DNA from: Lineus longissimus
Taxonomy: Eukaryota > Nemertea > Pilidiophora > Heteronemertea > Lineidae
Reading direction: 5' to 3'
Assembly (NCBI RefSeq): GCF_910592395.1
Contig: NC_088325.1
Coordinates: 8,622,109 to 8,686,108, forward strand
DNA length: 64,000 nucleotides
The notes under the pieces were generated by a model that was given only the letters and a program-made list of their open reading frames with translations, did not search any database and was not told the origin of the DNA. This document shows, piece by piece, positions 52,590 to 63,129 of this stretch (its first letter is position 1; every line of letters begins with the position of its first letter). The translations under genes were made by a program, and so were the position numbers.

Positions 52590-53725
52590 GGCCTACTGTA
52601 AAATAGGTATCTGCCCATTCCGCCTTAACCTTATTCGTCTCATCCAATTTTGCCTTCTCCCATTTAGCCTTCTCCTAACTTGCCTTTTCTCAATTCGCCT
52701 TCTACGATTTCGCCATCGTCTTATCTCGCCTTTGTTCCAATTGGCCTTCTTCCTAACTCGCCTTCCTCTCATCTTGCCTCATCCTAGTTTGCCTTTTCTT
52801 ATTTCGCCTTTGTCCTATTCTGCCTTGGTTCCATCCTGCCTTATCTCATCTTGCCTTTTCTTGATTGACCTTTATGTCAATTCGCCTTCTTCCCATTTTG
52901 CCTTCTCCCGTTTCGCCATATCTCACCTCGCCTTTTATCAATCCAAAAGTTGGTTTTGGAGATACATGTAAGCTTACATGTAGATGGTTCAGAAGTTATG
53001 AAGATTTGAAAATATTGGTAATTAAGCAACAGCCTTGGGTAGGGTACAAAAACATAATTCGTGGAAACACTCTTATATGAAAGATTGGCCCCACAAACAT
53101 GGGTAAAACATGGGTAAAAGAGACAAAAGTCTTTTGTAATATGGTATGTAATGTAATATGACTATAATGGCTGAGAAGTTATCTACACTTGTAATTTTGG
53201 CAATGTCCACCGGGTTTTGGTTGCGGGTACCCCCGAATGGACCCTAGAAGCCCTTCAACACTGTTGAAGACACTTTCATATGAAAGATTGACTCAACAAA
53301 CATGGGTAAAGACACCAAGTTTGTTGCAAAGTAGGAAGAAGGCGAAATGGGAAGAAGGCGAAATAATACAAAGGCGGGGCGGGTAAAGGCGAGATAGGAT
53401 GAAGGCGAATTAGGACAAAGGTAAATTAGGACAAGGTGAAATAGGAGAAGGCAGATTAAGACAATGGCAAACTGAGTCGAAGGCAAGAATGGATAAGGCA
53501 ACTTGTGATAAGGCAAGATAAAACAGAGGCAAAATAGCATAAGGCGAAAAATGAAAAGGCGAAAAAAGACAAAGGCGAGATAGAATAAGGCGGATTGGGA
53601 AGAGGCAAAATTGGAAAAGGCGAAATAGGAGAAGGCGAAATGTATATTTTTTAAAGGCAAAATGGGAAAAGGCGAAAAAAGACAAGGCGAAATGGGCATG
53701 AACCGTAAAATATGCCCTATTAATG
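52590..53725. mobile_element. Fold-back element with TTCGCCTTCTCC tandem arms
   Basis: The left arm (about 52610-52945) is ~20 degenerate 16-17-bp units of the TTCGCCTTCTCCTATT type. The right arm (about 53333-53700) is the complementary GAAGGCGAAATAGGA type. Outer ends also pair: left TGTAAAATAGGTATCTGCCC, right complement TATTTTACGGTTCATGCCC. The ~380-bp core has ACAAACATGGGTAAA repeated. Long open frames on each strand arise only because the units rarely form stops. Confidence 0.85.
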
Positions 53726-53898
53726 TGCATCAGGGCGAATCTGGATAATTGATCTGCATCGGACAGGAAACAGGAAGTGAGAATGTGCCTTTTCATTGCC
53801 CACGGCAGGCTCGGGCTGGTCTTGAGAAATCCCCCTAATGCTTTTGTCTTTTCTTTAATTTCTTTATTTGATTATCGCTTATGGGTGTCTTGTTTCAG

Positions 53899-53997
53899 GA
53901 CGACTGGACGGCGCTCATGGCCGCCTCTAATCAAGGTGATCTTTATGTCGTTGATGCTCTATTGAAAGGCGGAGCTGATGTTAGAAAAGCGACGAAG
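53899..53997 (+). CDS. Ankyrin-repeat exon J
   Basis: 99 bp, phase 0, DDWTALMAASNQGDLYVVDA at the start, ending V-R-K-A-T-K, with acceptor CTTGTTTCAG and donor AAG|GTAACT. It is the last ankyrin exon found in the window; the gene may continue beyond 64 kb. Confidence 0.87.
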
Positions 53998-53999
53998 GT

Positions 54000-54890
54000 A
54001 ACTCACCAAACGTCCCCTTCATCTAAACCTCTCAAAAATCATATCAATAGTAAGTCAATCACAGGCAGTGGGCGAATCATGCAAATATAGAATGTTGTTA
54101 TGTAAACCACCTAATTCTGGGGGCCATTTTATATTGCGGATTTTGTGGATAACCTACATTCGCTAAAATGAAATCGCTAGAATTACTATTACCTCACTTC
54201 CAGAGAGGTGAGCTTATCAGATAGCGCAGTGCGCGTCCGTCGTCTGGCGTAATGTCGTCGTTGTCCGTTATCATGGTTATCGAACCACGTTTTATTACTA
54301 CTGGAGATATCAACTTGAAACTTTGTACTCGTTTTCCTATGAAATGACACCTGGGAGACCGAATTCGATCCGATTCGATTCTGATTTTGCCACTCGGTGG
54401 CTTTAACCGAAAACACAAAACACAAAACTTGCTATAACTTCATAACTAAGGATCGATCATCACCAATTAGTTTCTCATGTATGTAAGTGTTGAGACGACA
54501 TATGATATATCACATCAGTTTTTGATTTAACCTACTTTTCAAGGTCACAGATAGCGTTAGCTGATTCCTTGTTGTGGCTAAAATCGAAAACCAAGGGCTT
54601 TTTTGGTTCACCACAGGGAAGTCTGCAGTTTCTGCAGTCCGGCGTGGTCTGGCGTGGTCGTTATCTTTATCATATTTAAAAAATAGTGCCATGTTTCTTA
54701 ATCGCTAGAGTTATGAACCTGAAACTTTAAACATAGGACCCCTTCGGTTAGGTGACCACTGACACTGAATTTCGGTCTGATTTGATTTTTTTCTTGGCCA
54801 CCAGGGGCCAAAGTAAAAATCTAAGAAGTGTGACATTTCGCTTATTAGTACCTCGACGCAAGGACTCAACGCAATCATTATGTTGATTTA
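54000..54890. repeat. Intron with dispersed-repeat sequence, no gene
   Basis: The part from 54195 onward contains CGCGTCCGTCGTCTGGCGTA, a CAAGGTCACAG phrase and a second CTGCAGTCCGGCGTGGTC phrase, like dispersed intronic repeats. No coding content. Confidence 0.45.
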
Positions 54891-54904
54891 CAAACTTTGA
54901 GAAA

Positions 54905-55480
54905 ATAACAGTTTAATAAATAAAGCAGCTGTTGTCGAAAGATTTAATCGAACTTTTTAAATGAGAATATGGAAATATGTGACTGCAAAAGAGACTTACA
55001 AATGGTTGGAAATTCTTGACAACCTCGTGAATGGTTACAACAACACATTTCACTCATCCATTGGAATGAAACCAATCGGAGCTAAAAAAGAAGATAATGC
55101 CGAAACAGCCTGGTACAATCTCTACAGTGCATTTCTACTTAAAGATTATGGTCAACCAAAATACAAGATTGGTTGCAGCGTAAGGATAATCAAGTACAAA
55201 ACCATATTTTCTAAAGGTTACCCTCCTAATTTTACAGAAGAAGTTTTAGAAATAAAAAAAATCATTTTCACAAAACCTATTGTCTACCAACTTGAGGATT
55301 ATCATCAGAAATTATAGACGGTTATTTTTACACAGAAGAGCTCTGCTACGTCCCAAACCCATAATAGATCGAGTACAAAATTGAAAAGGTTTTACGCTAC
55401 AAAACAGTTAAGGGAAAAAATACGGTTTAGTTAAATAGAAAGGTTACTCAGAAAAATTCAATGAGTTGTTACCGATTTCA
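54905..55480 (+). pseudogene. Polinton 2 integrase, 3' part
   Basis: It begins at the third catalytic region (VVERFNRTF, the Glu retained) and includes WKYVTAKETYKWLEILDNLV, NGYNNTFHSSIGMKP and a following F-S-K-G-Y-P-P-N-F-T-E-E block, with a decayed chromodomain near 55400-55470. The first two catalytic Asp regions are missing, and stops are present at ~54958 and after DYHQKL. Confidence 0.85.
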
Positions 55481-55970
55481 AACCATGAGACGTTAATCAC
55501 CTCAGGATGTTTTTCAACATCATCTAATTGCTTCAAAGTTTCATCCCTTTCTTCCTTACTTTGGAACTCATAATTATTCATAAATTGCTGGGCATTTTGA
55601 AGTTGAAGTTTGTACAGATTGCCAATTAATTTTGCGCTCTTGCTACGATTTTCTCCTCGACTAATTGGATCTATATTTGACAAATGCCAACATACTTCGG
55701 GGACGTCTTTGAAATGATCTACTGGTAAAACATGATCAAGTTCTTCATCAACAAAAACTTCCTCTCGTCTTTGCCAGTCCAACCAACCATAAACAAACTT
55801 ATTAGTACCCCTGATGTCTTTTTTTAGTTTTTCCATTGTACTGTACCACAACGTGATAAAGAAACACGCATTTTGTGAATCACATAAAAGTTTTGGTCTT
55901 GATATTTTAGTCTCATATAATCGAACTTAAGATTGGCGTGTTTCCTCAAGGCAATGTCGAGCTCTGTCAC
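55444..55970 (-). pseudogene. Polinton 2 HNH endonuclease fused in frame to PolB
   Basis: The core reads WLDWQRREEVFVDEELDHVL then P-V-D-H-F, a W-H-L-S-N-I-D-P-I-S segment and N-R-S-K-S-A-K-L, so the HNH motif is complete. The zinc ribbon is gone; instead the frame upstream (55824-56057) runs without a break from PolB motif B into the HNH linker ([11 protein letters not shown]). A frame change near 55840 separates the fusion from the HNH core. This looks like a deletion that removed the PolB 3' end, dNK and zinc ribbon. Confidence 0.75.
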
Positions 55971-56248
55971 CAACTCAACATCCTTCCTTTTCCTTATGTT
56001 TTCACAGGTTTTTCCGTAGAAAGCGTTATTCATTAATTTTAAGAAATCTTTTTTCAAAGTCTGTTATGGCCACCATCCTCTGTTTCGTGCTAAAATCAGT
56101 ATATTTCCCCAACAACTTTCTCTGTTTAAAGCTAATTGCGTTGTGAGTTTTTTTCAACATCATTCCCTGCTTGAGATAAAATTGTAGAATCCAGTAGGGG
56201 GCCTAATGTACGATTCAGTTTTTTCTAGTGGTTCTGGGTGAAGATAGT

Positions 56249-57108
56249 TATGGGCGGTTATTGCCGCAAATATTCACCAACGCGCGAGGGATAGCAAGTT
56301 ACTCCTAGAAGCCGATGAGGCGTATAGTTCTTGGCGCGTACAGCTGTAATTTCTAAAATCTGCATTTACTAGAATCGTCGTGAGGGATAGATACCGCGAG
56401 CTCTAGAACCCGCAGGTTCTAGAACGGTGAGCGATAGATCTCGTAAGGGATAGAAGTTCCAAAAAAGTCCGTTATGTGGCCCCACTGTCGCATATTGACG
56501 TCGTCGTATTGTTTTTGCTGTAAGCGACACTACTGTCAGTTGGCCTCAACACGTGGTACTTGTCACTGTCAGAAAGTGCGTACATGCGTAGGCTACTTTC
56601 GTTGCAATTTTAGAAAAGCATATCTGAACCATTCGCAGGATTCGTTTAACACGGCCCGTAAGATGAACTAGTGAGGCCATTAATAAATCAAAGCAGATGG
56701 TACCACACAGCTGAATACATGTAGTAGAACAGAATAATCATTGTAAATCATAAATGGACGAAGTAGCACAAAAATGATAATGTTGCAGTGTCGCTTACAG
56801 CAAAAACAATACGAATATGTGACAGTGGCGCCACATAACGGAAATTGTTTGAACTGCTATCGCTCACGAGATAGTGGAGCCACATAACGGAATTTTGGAA
56901 CTTCTATCCCTCACGAGATCTATCGCTCACGGTTCTAGAACCTGTGGATTCTAGAGCTCGCGGTATCTATCCCTCACGACGATTCTAGGAAATGCAGATT
57001 TTAGAAATTACAGCTGTACGGGCCACGAACTATACGCCTCATTGGCTTCTAGGAGTAACTTGCTATCCCTCGCGCATTGGTGAATATTTGCGGTTATAAT
57101 CGCCCATA
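56249..57108. mobile_element. Fold-back element copy 2, inside Polinton 2 PolB
   Basis: Same TIR (TATGGGCGGTTATTGCCGCA) and arms as 4397-5297. Arms are about 56249-56530 and 56788-57108. The core differs at left, with GTCACTGTCAGAAAGTGCGT in place of the copy-1 sequence, but shares GGATTCGTTTAACACGGCCC and GATGGTACCACAC. It separates the PolB palm region from motif B. Confidence 0.88.
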
Positions 57109-58608
57109 TATATCTACACAAACTCTGAAATCAGACTCGGGCAACATTTGCTTCATATCCAACCAATAAAGATTATTTGCATCGACATCAAAGTTCGTGT
57201 TGATCATCTGCTTTAAAATACCTAGTTCCCATCACCCAAGAAATTCCACCTCTGATTGCCTTTTCGAATAACAGAATAGAGTCAACTTCAGTTAGTAGTT
57301 AGAGATTGATATATGTGTATTTCGACCCAGCTTGCCAAGTGAGTCCGGAAGAAGAATAGCAATGGCAGGGATCGATTTGAAAATAGTTTAAATTGACATC
57401 TCTAAATTTTTCAAAAAGATCTGCCAAAAGTAACACATCGGATTTTAGATACAGGTCGATAAACTATCCAGGATCCCAACGGAAGCTCTCTTTTCCACCG
57501 GAGTTGGCTTTTGCTTTGAAGTGATCCCAAATCTCTTTTGCTTTTTGATACATCTCCGGAGGCTCTATTTCATTTTTCGAATCGTTAACAACATATCATC
57601 TCTTAGTGTTTTTTCGTTGTAACTTTCTTGTGATGTGTAAAAAGGATATGGCACAGAACCTTTCTTTCTAAGTAATTTAAATCTTCCTTGTCTGGGTAAA
57701 ACTTCCTTGTGATTTTGAAGTCGTCGTGTACCATTGATTTTGTGATATTGTCCAAACTGGATTGCAAAAATCTGAATGAGTCTAAAAACCGCAAAAAATC
57801 AACTGAAAATAAATATATTCCTCTGCTGATTTTGGGATGTTTCAGTATGTTTCCCTTTGTCTTCCTGATTAGTGTTTTTTAACCTGTGTTTTGATGAAAA
57901 GATGAGAGTCATAGTGACTGAGATTGTGGAAGAAAATCGGAACAAAGTTGGCGTGTTTTGCCATGAGGTTACAGAAGTTGTGGGCTGCACCTCTGAATTT
58001 ACCGCTGTAATGATCATGATCCTGAACCATTTTTTTCAATTTTCTTGCATGTCTTACCACAATAATAAAATTTTCCATTTAGTTTATCCAACTCGATCTT
58101 CGCTTGATCTTCGTTAGTCAATTCCATTTTTAATTCTGTATTTAAAAGTTTCCCAAATTCTTCTTCCTTCTGCATTAACTATTCACAAAAACAATCAACC
58201 ATGGATAATCTGAGTAAATGTAACATCCCACCGCAGAGGCTTTTTGGGTTTTTAATCACTTAGTTTTTTCTGATGCCTCGATGCCATCGGCATCACTTAC
58301 GCGTGTGCTATCAACATCACCTACGTGTGTGCTATCAGCATCACTTACTTGCGTACTAGTTGCTTCAAAATCGGCGTACATCGCAAAAGGAAACCTATAT
58401 TTAAATGAGTATTTTTTAAATTTTAGATTTGCTGTTATGCTACCCTTCTGCGATATTTCAATTTCACGATAATCATGAACCCCACATTTCCTTTTGTGAT
58501 TAACTAGAGTCACTTCCCTATCAAAAGCGTTCATACACCTTCTACACAAATATTTTTTATGGCTACTATTTTTCCGAAAAAACACAGATATATTTTTCAG
58601 TAGGTAAT

Positions 58609-59437
58609 ACTTGACGCAAAGGCCCAAAGCGCCGCGTAGCGGCAAAAAAGCGAAGCTGGCGAAACATTTATAACGGGCCACCGTCACTTATTATTGGACT
58701 TATCGCGCATTTACGGGGTTGCAACTATTTTGCTTTATAGTGTCACCAGGAAAGAAAAGCATGCGACCTAACGCCGATCTTTTTGTATAAAGTGATAATT
58801 GGAAGGCATATAGTAGGAAATATCAATAAAATAATCATTCCATGTCGTCTTTTGAGGGCATTTTTGATTGTAAAAAATATATGTGTACGTCACCGGAGTC
58901 TCTGCAATGATAACTTTATCACAGCAGTCTCGCGCAAGTAGAACTTCTTTACCTATTAGTTCTTAACTTATTAGTCTCAATGTCTGGTGCAAAGCCAGAC
59001 GTTTTCCATCACGATTTCACTACGATGTTTGACAAGAAGGAGCAGTGCGCGAGATATGCTAATGAGCAGACTTCCCTCACTTGAGTTTCGGAAGAATGTT
59101 CTATATCGCGCTAAGCTGACCACTGCTGACCATGACAGGCGTGCATTGGACTGGTACAGGTTGGAACTGAACATTGAATATGCTGGTGGTGACGCTTTCT
59201 GATGAGAAGTTGGTCGTGACTGATGCAGTATCCTTGGACTTGTCCACAGCATCGTTCAATCATTGCTCTCTGAGCTGCCTTGATTCTGTACTTACCCAAA
59301 TACTGAGACCAAATGCCTGTTGACTGTGCTTTAAGAGAGACTGGCGCCATGCCTAGTCTCTCTTAAAGCACAGTCAACAGACACCAACCCCCTCAGACTC
59401 AGAAACCACAAACGCCCAATCCTTCCTGCTACCTTAA
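58609..59437. mobile_element. Approximately 830-bp insertion in Polinton 2 PolB with 8-bp target duplication
   Basis: PolB sequence is interrupted after TTTTCAGTAG and resumes at CTGGGTAATAC. TAATACTT flanks both ends (about 58607-58614 and 59433-59440), as expected for an 8-bp duplication of hAT- or P-type elements. Inside are GCGCCGCGTAGCGGC, fragments of unrecognised open frames on both strands and the perfect hairpin at 59317-59380. No TIR is evident. Confidence 0.6.
59317..59380. repeat. Perfect 26-bp inverted repeat with 12-nt loop
   Basis: CTGTTGACTGTGCTTTAAGA plus GAGACT (59317-59342) is exactly complementary to 59355-59380. The loop is GGCGCCATGCCT. The perfect arms contrast with the decayed DNA around them. 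Confidence 0.9.
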
Positions 59438-60573
59438 TACTTCTGGGTAATACAGGATGTCAATGACGTTTTCAGCTTCAAAACCTTTGGACAGATAGAG
59501 TGGTTCCAAAGTGTAGTCCAGAAGGTTTTTTGAACCTACCTTATTGGTTTTCAATCCAACAATATTCATCAGCAAATTATTTTCTCGTTCTATTTTTTGC
59601 ACATCTTTTTTTAACACATACTAATAATTTATCTTATTTTGCTTTCACCTTGATCATTTCTGTAGGAGCCAGCATTACAATGGTGAATAGTTGGATCATA
59701 ATGTTCTGCTATTCTGCTATTAAACTCCACAAAAAAAAACTTCCCGTCATTGCACTGTACACAATAATTATCGAACTAGATTTGAAAGGAAGTTTAACGA
59801 AGTGCCCGCCTTTGGTGTCTCTGTACGCAGCTAAAATTAGATCAGATTTGTTAATTTCTTTAGGGTTTAAACTGCTGCTCTTAAAATGCCTCTCCTCGAT
59901 TTGTAGTTTGATGTAAACCCAACATTTTGCACAGCAACTTCTGGTTTATATTCCAAAAAGACCATCTCAAATGCGAATGGATACCATGAAGGATTCCTGT
60001 GTTATTCTTTAAAAATTATGCTTTAATGAAATTGTCTTCCACAGTAATACTTATCTTAAAATTGGTGCTGTTGAGATAGTGATAACACCTCAACCAATTT
60101 CTGTTTGTATTTCGCCAGGGTTATTGCTTCCTGGGGTTGTCTAAATTGTACATATACAAAATCTTGCGGGAGCTGGTGTCCCTTCTTGTTACCGAATTTG
60201 TTGAATATTTCTATTCCTTTAATTTTCCCAACCTATACCAACAAATCTTCCTGTTCCTATTGATTGTGGAGTCGGTTCCTCTGGTTGGGGTAGCAACTCC
60301 CTTTAGGGTTCCTCGGGTGGTGGTTTGTTGGGGGGGGGATGTTTTATTGATACTCTCTAAAATTGTTTAAGTTATTTTTGTGTTTTTCAGAGTTTCGATG
60401 TTGGTTGTCATTTTTTGATAAAACTTCAGAGATACAAACCTGGCAAAACCTCTTTTCTAGTTTGTTATTTGAGCGAGTACTGCTCTTGTTACGTTCCATT
60501 TCATATGTAAATTCTCTTAAACTGTTAAAAACTCTGTTAATCCCTCTATTTAACCAAAAAATGTACTTTAAAT

Positions 60574-60905
60574 GGAGGGCAAAAAAACTAAAAATCAAGG
60601 CATTAAAGAGAGCGAAAATCTATCAAAATTTTTAGATGACTTTTACGAAAACTTTTCAAACCTAAAACAAAAAAGAATTATGGTAAGTGTGAAGATATAG
60701 AAATTGACCGCAAATACAAAATCAAAGATATTTCCAAAACTCAAAGTAAGGTTGGCGACAGAGTTTTCAGAATTGGGGAACACTGATGAAATCACAGTTT
60801 CCCTGCCACAGATGGAAACCCTGAAGGGAAATCCTGAAGGGAAATCGTGAGATTTACTTTGTTTACAATGGGGAAAAAAACAACATTATGAAATCTCGTT
60901 TGTCG
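60574..60905 (+). pseudogene. Polinton 2 small protein A
   Basis: Starts MEGKKTKNQGIKESENLSKF in a broken frame, with K-C-E-D-I-E-I-D and K-Y-K-I-K-D-I-S-K-T-Q-S-K-V-G following. It corresponds to 30278-30644; a GGAAATCCTGA word is duplicated near 60820-60845. Confidence 0.6.
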
Positions 60906-61143
60906 AATAAACTTAACACACCAATCGGGATAAAGAAGAAGTAAAAACAAAAAAAATAAAAATAAAAACAGTTAAAAAAAACACCAGCAAATTCAACTTA
61001 AACTTCAGTTAAAAAAACACAAAAAAACCACACTAAAACCAACTTAAAAAACATTTAAAAAGAAGCCTTAAAAAATACCTAGCAGGAAATGGCTTTCCAC
61101 CGGAGCTAACGCTCCAAAATAACGAAAACACTAACTTAAATAA

Positions 61144-61735
61144 ATGCATCAACAAATAGTTATGATTGAGTCTAAATGGTTAGATAGTCAAATTAGCAAT
61201 GATCTGACAATTCAGTTGGGTGAGCTGTTGACTAATGTTGGTGGTATGAAGGTTATCTTCGCGGGATTCCCCTGTACGTTTTACAACATTTCTAGGAAAC
61301 TGATAACAACACTTTGGTATTCAGGGTGGTCGATGTTGACAGCAGATCCAACAATGAATACGCTATACAGTTAAGTCTTTCATTAAAGAATTCCGTGAAC
61401 AAATGGAGGGTCAAAATCTGCCTTAGAATGCGGTTTTCGTTTTACATTAGAGGAGGCTACTGGTAAAAATTTTAAATTTCAAAACATTTGATTATTTACA
61501 TATTCATTGTGATATAATTAACCAAAACAATGTAATATACAATTCTAAGAGATCAGACTTACTTGCTAGGGTTCCATTGAAAGAGTGTGATTTCGGTGAT
61601 ATGCTCACGAACTATTTGACTAGTTTGAGAGACAGACCATGTTCTAAAGCATTTAACAAATTTAGGATTTGGATAACTGATGAACATGACCGGTTGATGG
61701 ATTTTGATGTCGGGATCTACTGAATCTAGTGTTGG
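61144..61735 (+). pseudogene. Polinton 2 minor capsid protein, internally deleted
   Basis: N-terminal VGGMKVIFAGFPCTFYNISR and C-terminal FRIWITDEHDRLMDF match 32238-33018, but about 300 bp of the middle are missing and several frameshifts are present. It lacks the extra NGTPASAG residues of copy 1. Confidence 0.7.
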
Positions 61736-61810
61736 TGTGGAAACCCTGAAACAAACTTTTTTAGAACAGGCACAAAACTAGCACAAACCGAAGTGCTAGA
61801 AAAACTCGAG

Positions 61811-62670
61811 TCAAAGTAAATTACGTTTCCAACTATTATTATCCAGCGGTGAGCTGACGCCCAAACACCGTCTGCACCTCCCTATTTCGAGTAAATAAAC
61901 TATAATCAAAAACATTATTTTGAACTTCAAGTGAAAAACTAAAACAACTGGCATTCCTCCGAAATTAACTAGTTTACCCATCTCATCTGTGATTTCAAAT
62001 TTGAGACGATTTGTACATTTATTCACAACCTTCTTACAATGAATGAAGTCAGCATATTTCTGAAGTTTTATGTGATCACCATTCTACACTGGTACAATGC
62101 AAAAAAATGTCAGAAGGTTTATTGTTATAGAGTGTCTTACTTTTATCAACCAAATTCGATCTTATTTTAAGACGTGCTGTGTAAAAGTTAAGTGGTTTGG
62201 TGGATTAGTATTTTCCTTTCCTGGTTAACTTCTCTTCTTTAAAACCTAAATCATCAATCAATACATCACCGGATAAAGGTAATATATTCTTTAATTGAAA
62301 AGTCCTTGTCCTCTGTAAGTTCAATGATTAGAAAATTATTGTGGTCACAATTGATTTTGACATGGGTAGTTTTTTTAATATTTATCCACTTCTGCCAGGT
62401 TTCACAAAAATCACTTCAACTAAAATGTCTATGTTGGGGGGAGTGAAAAGAGTTCTTAACCATCTTTTTGGTTCAACTTCTCAGAGATTAATTCTAAATC
62501 ATTTTCACATTTGCTGATGACTTCTGTTTTATCTTCATTTAATGTTTCGATACTCAATCCTTCCCAAACACTTTTATTACACCATATTTTAAAATCTTTG
62601 GGTATGGTGAGTAATACTTAAGAACAGCTTCGTTGCATTCATCTTCTTGTATTATAAAGTTCATTTCTAT
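61811..62670 (-). pseudogene. Polinton 2 minor capsid paralogue (minus strand), decayed
   Basis: The C-terminal part has NKCTNRLKFEITDEMGKLVN then F-G-G; upstream pieces in several frames match the 30800-31545 gene, for example the S-I-T-I-N-L-L-T-F-F segment near 62120. Multiple stops. Confidence 0.55.
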
Positions 62671-62689
62671 TTATTTAGTACAGATAGGG

Positions 62690-63125
62690 TGACATTGAGC
62701 ACTTTCGTCCATAATAAATGATGTATTACCCACTGGCAGCAAAACATTCTAAGACCATTGACTATGACTTTTTAATTTTTGCTGTCTATGTGAGTGATCA
62801 TTGCTGGACCGCCAGCTCTGGTGGCTTCAAAAGCAAAGAGAGTAATATGACTCCTGGATTTTTAAATTTGAAGAATAGAGCAGACTATTTGCGATTAGAA
62901 AAAAACCCGCTATCATTTTACCTGAATTAATTTAACATGGTAGTATGGTTTGCAACACCAGCTGAGGGGTTTCAGTCAACGAACTCCTGAACCACAAAAC
63001 TCGTATGATCAGATCGTTTTATAGATTTCATACCTATTATCAGGTTTGTGAAATAATGAAAAACTTACATATACCTTGCCCAGGCGAAATCAATTTTAAC
63101 GAAACGAATAATAGTATTAACCGTT
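62690..63125 (+). pseudogene. Polinton 2 small frame preceding the unknown block
   Basis: The 70-codon frame starts MMYYPLAAKHSKTIDYDFLI and ends LRLEKNPLSFYLN, followed by N-M-V-V-W-F. It matches 35411-35640 in Polinton 1, where it is frameshifted. It ends at the same point in both copies, so it is probably a real small gene. Function unknown. Polinton similarity stops near 63125. Confidence 0.5.
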
Positions 63126-63129
63126 AGAA

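Larger units (their letters stand above)
55900..60598 (-). pseudogene. Polinton 2 DNA polymerase B, interrupted twice
   Basis: Minus-strand order: N-terminal finger FCQVCISEV (about 60460), N-terminal region (60230-59440), second finger and exo I (CRRCMNAF, YADFEA about 58375), exo II (DHDHYSGKFRG, HNLSHYDSHLF about 57900-58010), exo III (RFLDSFRFLQSSLD about 57750), the palm approach (SDVLLLADLFEKFRDVN, LLFEKAIRGGIS about 57250-57450) and motif B ([18 protein letters not shown] about 56010). The metal-binding palm motif A and the DTD motif are not seen, because of the fold-back insertion and the 3' deletion. Multiple frameshifts are present. Together with Polinton 1 this fixes the family as protein-primed-type PolB. 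Confidence 0.85.
54890..63125. mobile_element. Polinton/Maverick 2, truncated and rearranged
   Basis: Gene pieces homologous to Polinton 1 are present: integrase, HNH, PolB, small protein A, minor capsid, the opposite-strand paralogue and the first frame of the unknown block. No TIR is found at either end. Left gene order matches Polinton 1; on the right the minor capsid and its minus-strand paralogue are in swapped order. Major capsid, ATPase and dNK are absent. Secondary insertions lie at 56249-57108 and about 58609-59437. Confidence 0.88.

Noticed and set aside
52417-53796. Open frames of 150-190 codons rich in Leu, Pro and Ser
   Set aside because: They are translations of the TTCGCCTTCTCC arms of the fold-back element, appearing on opposite strands in the two arms.
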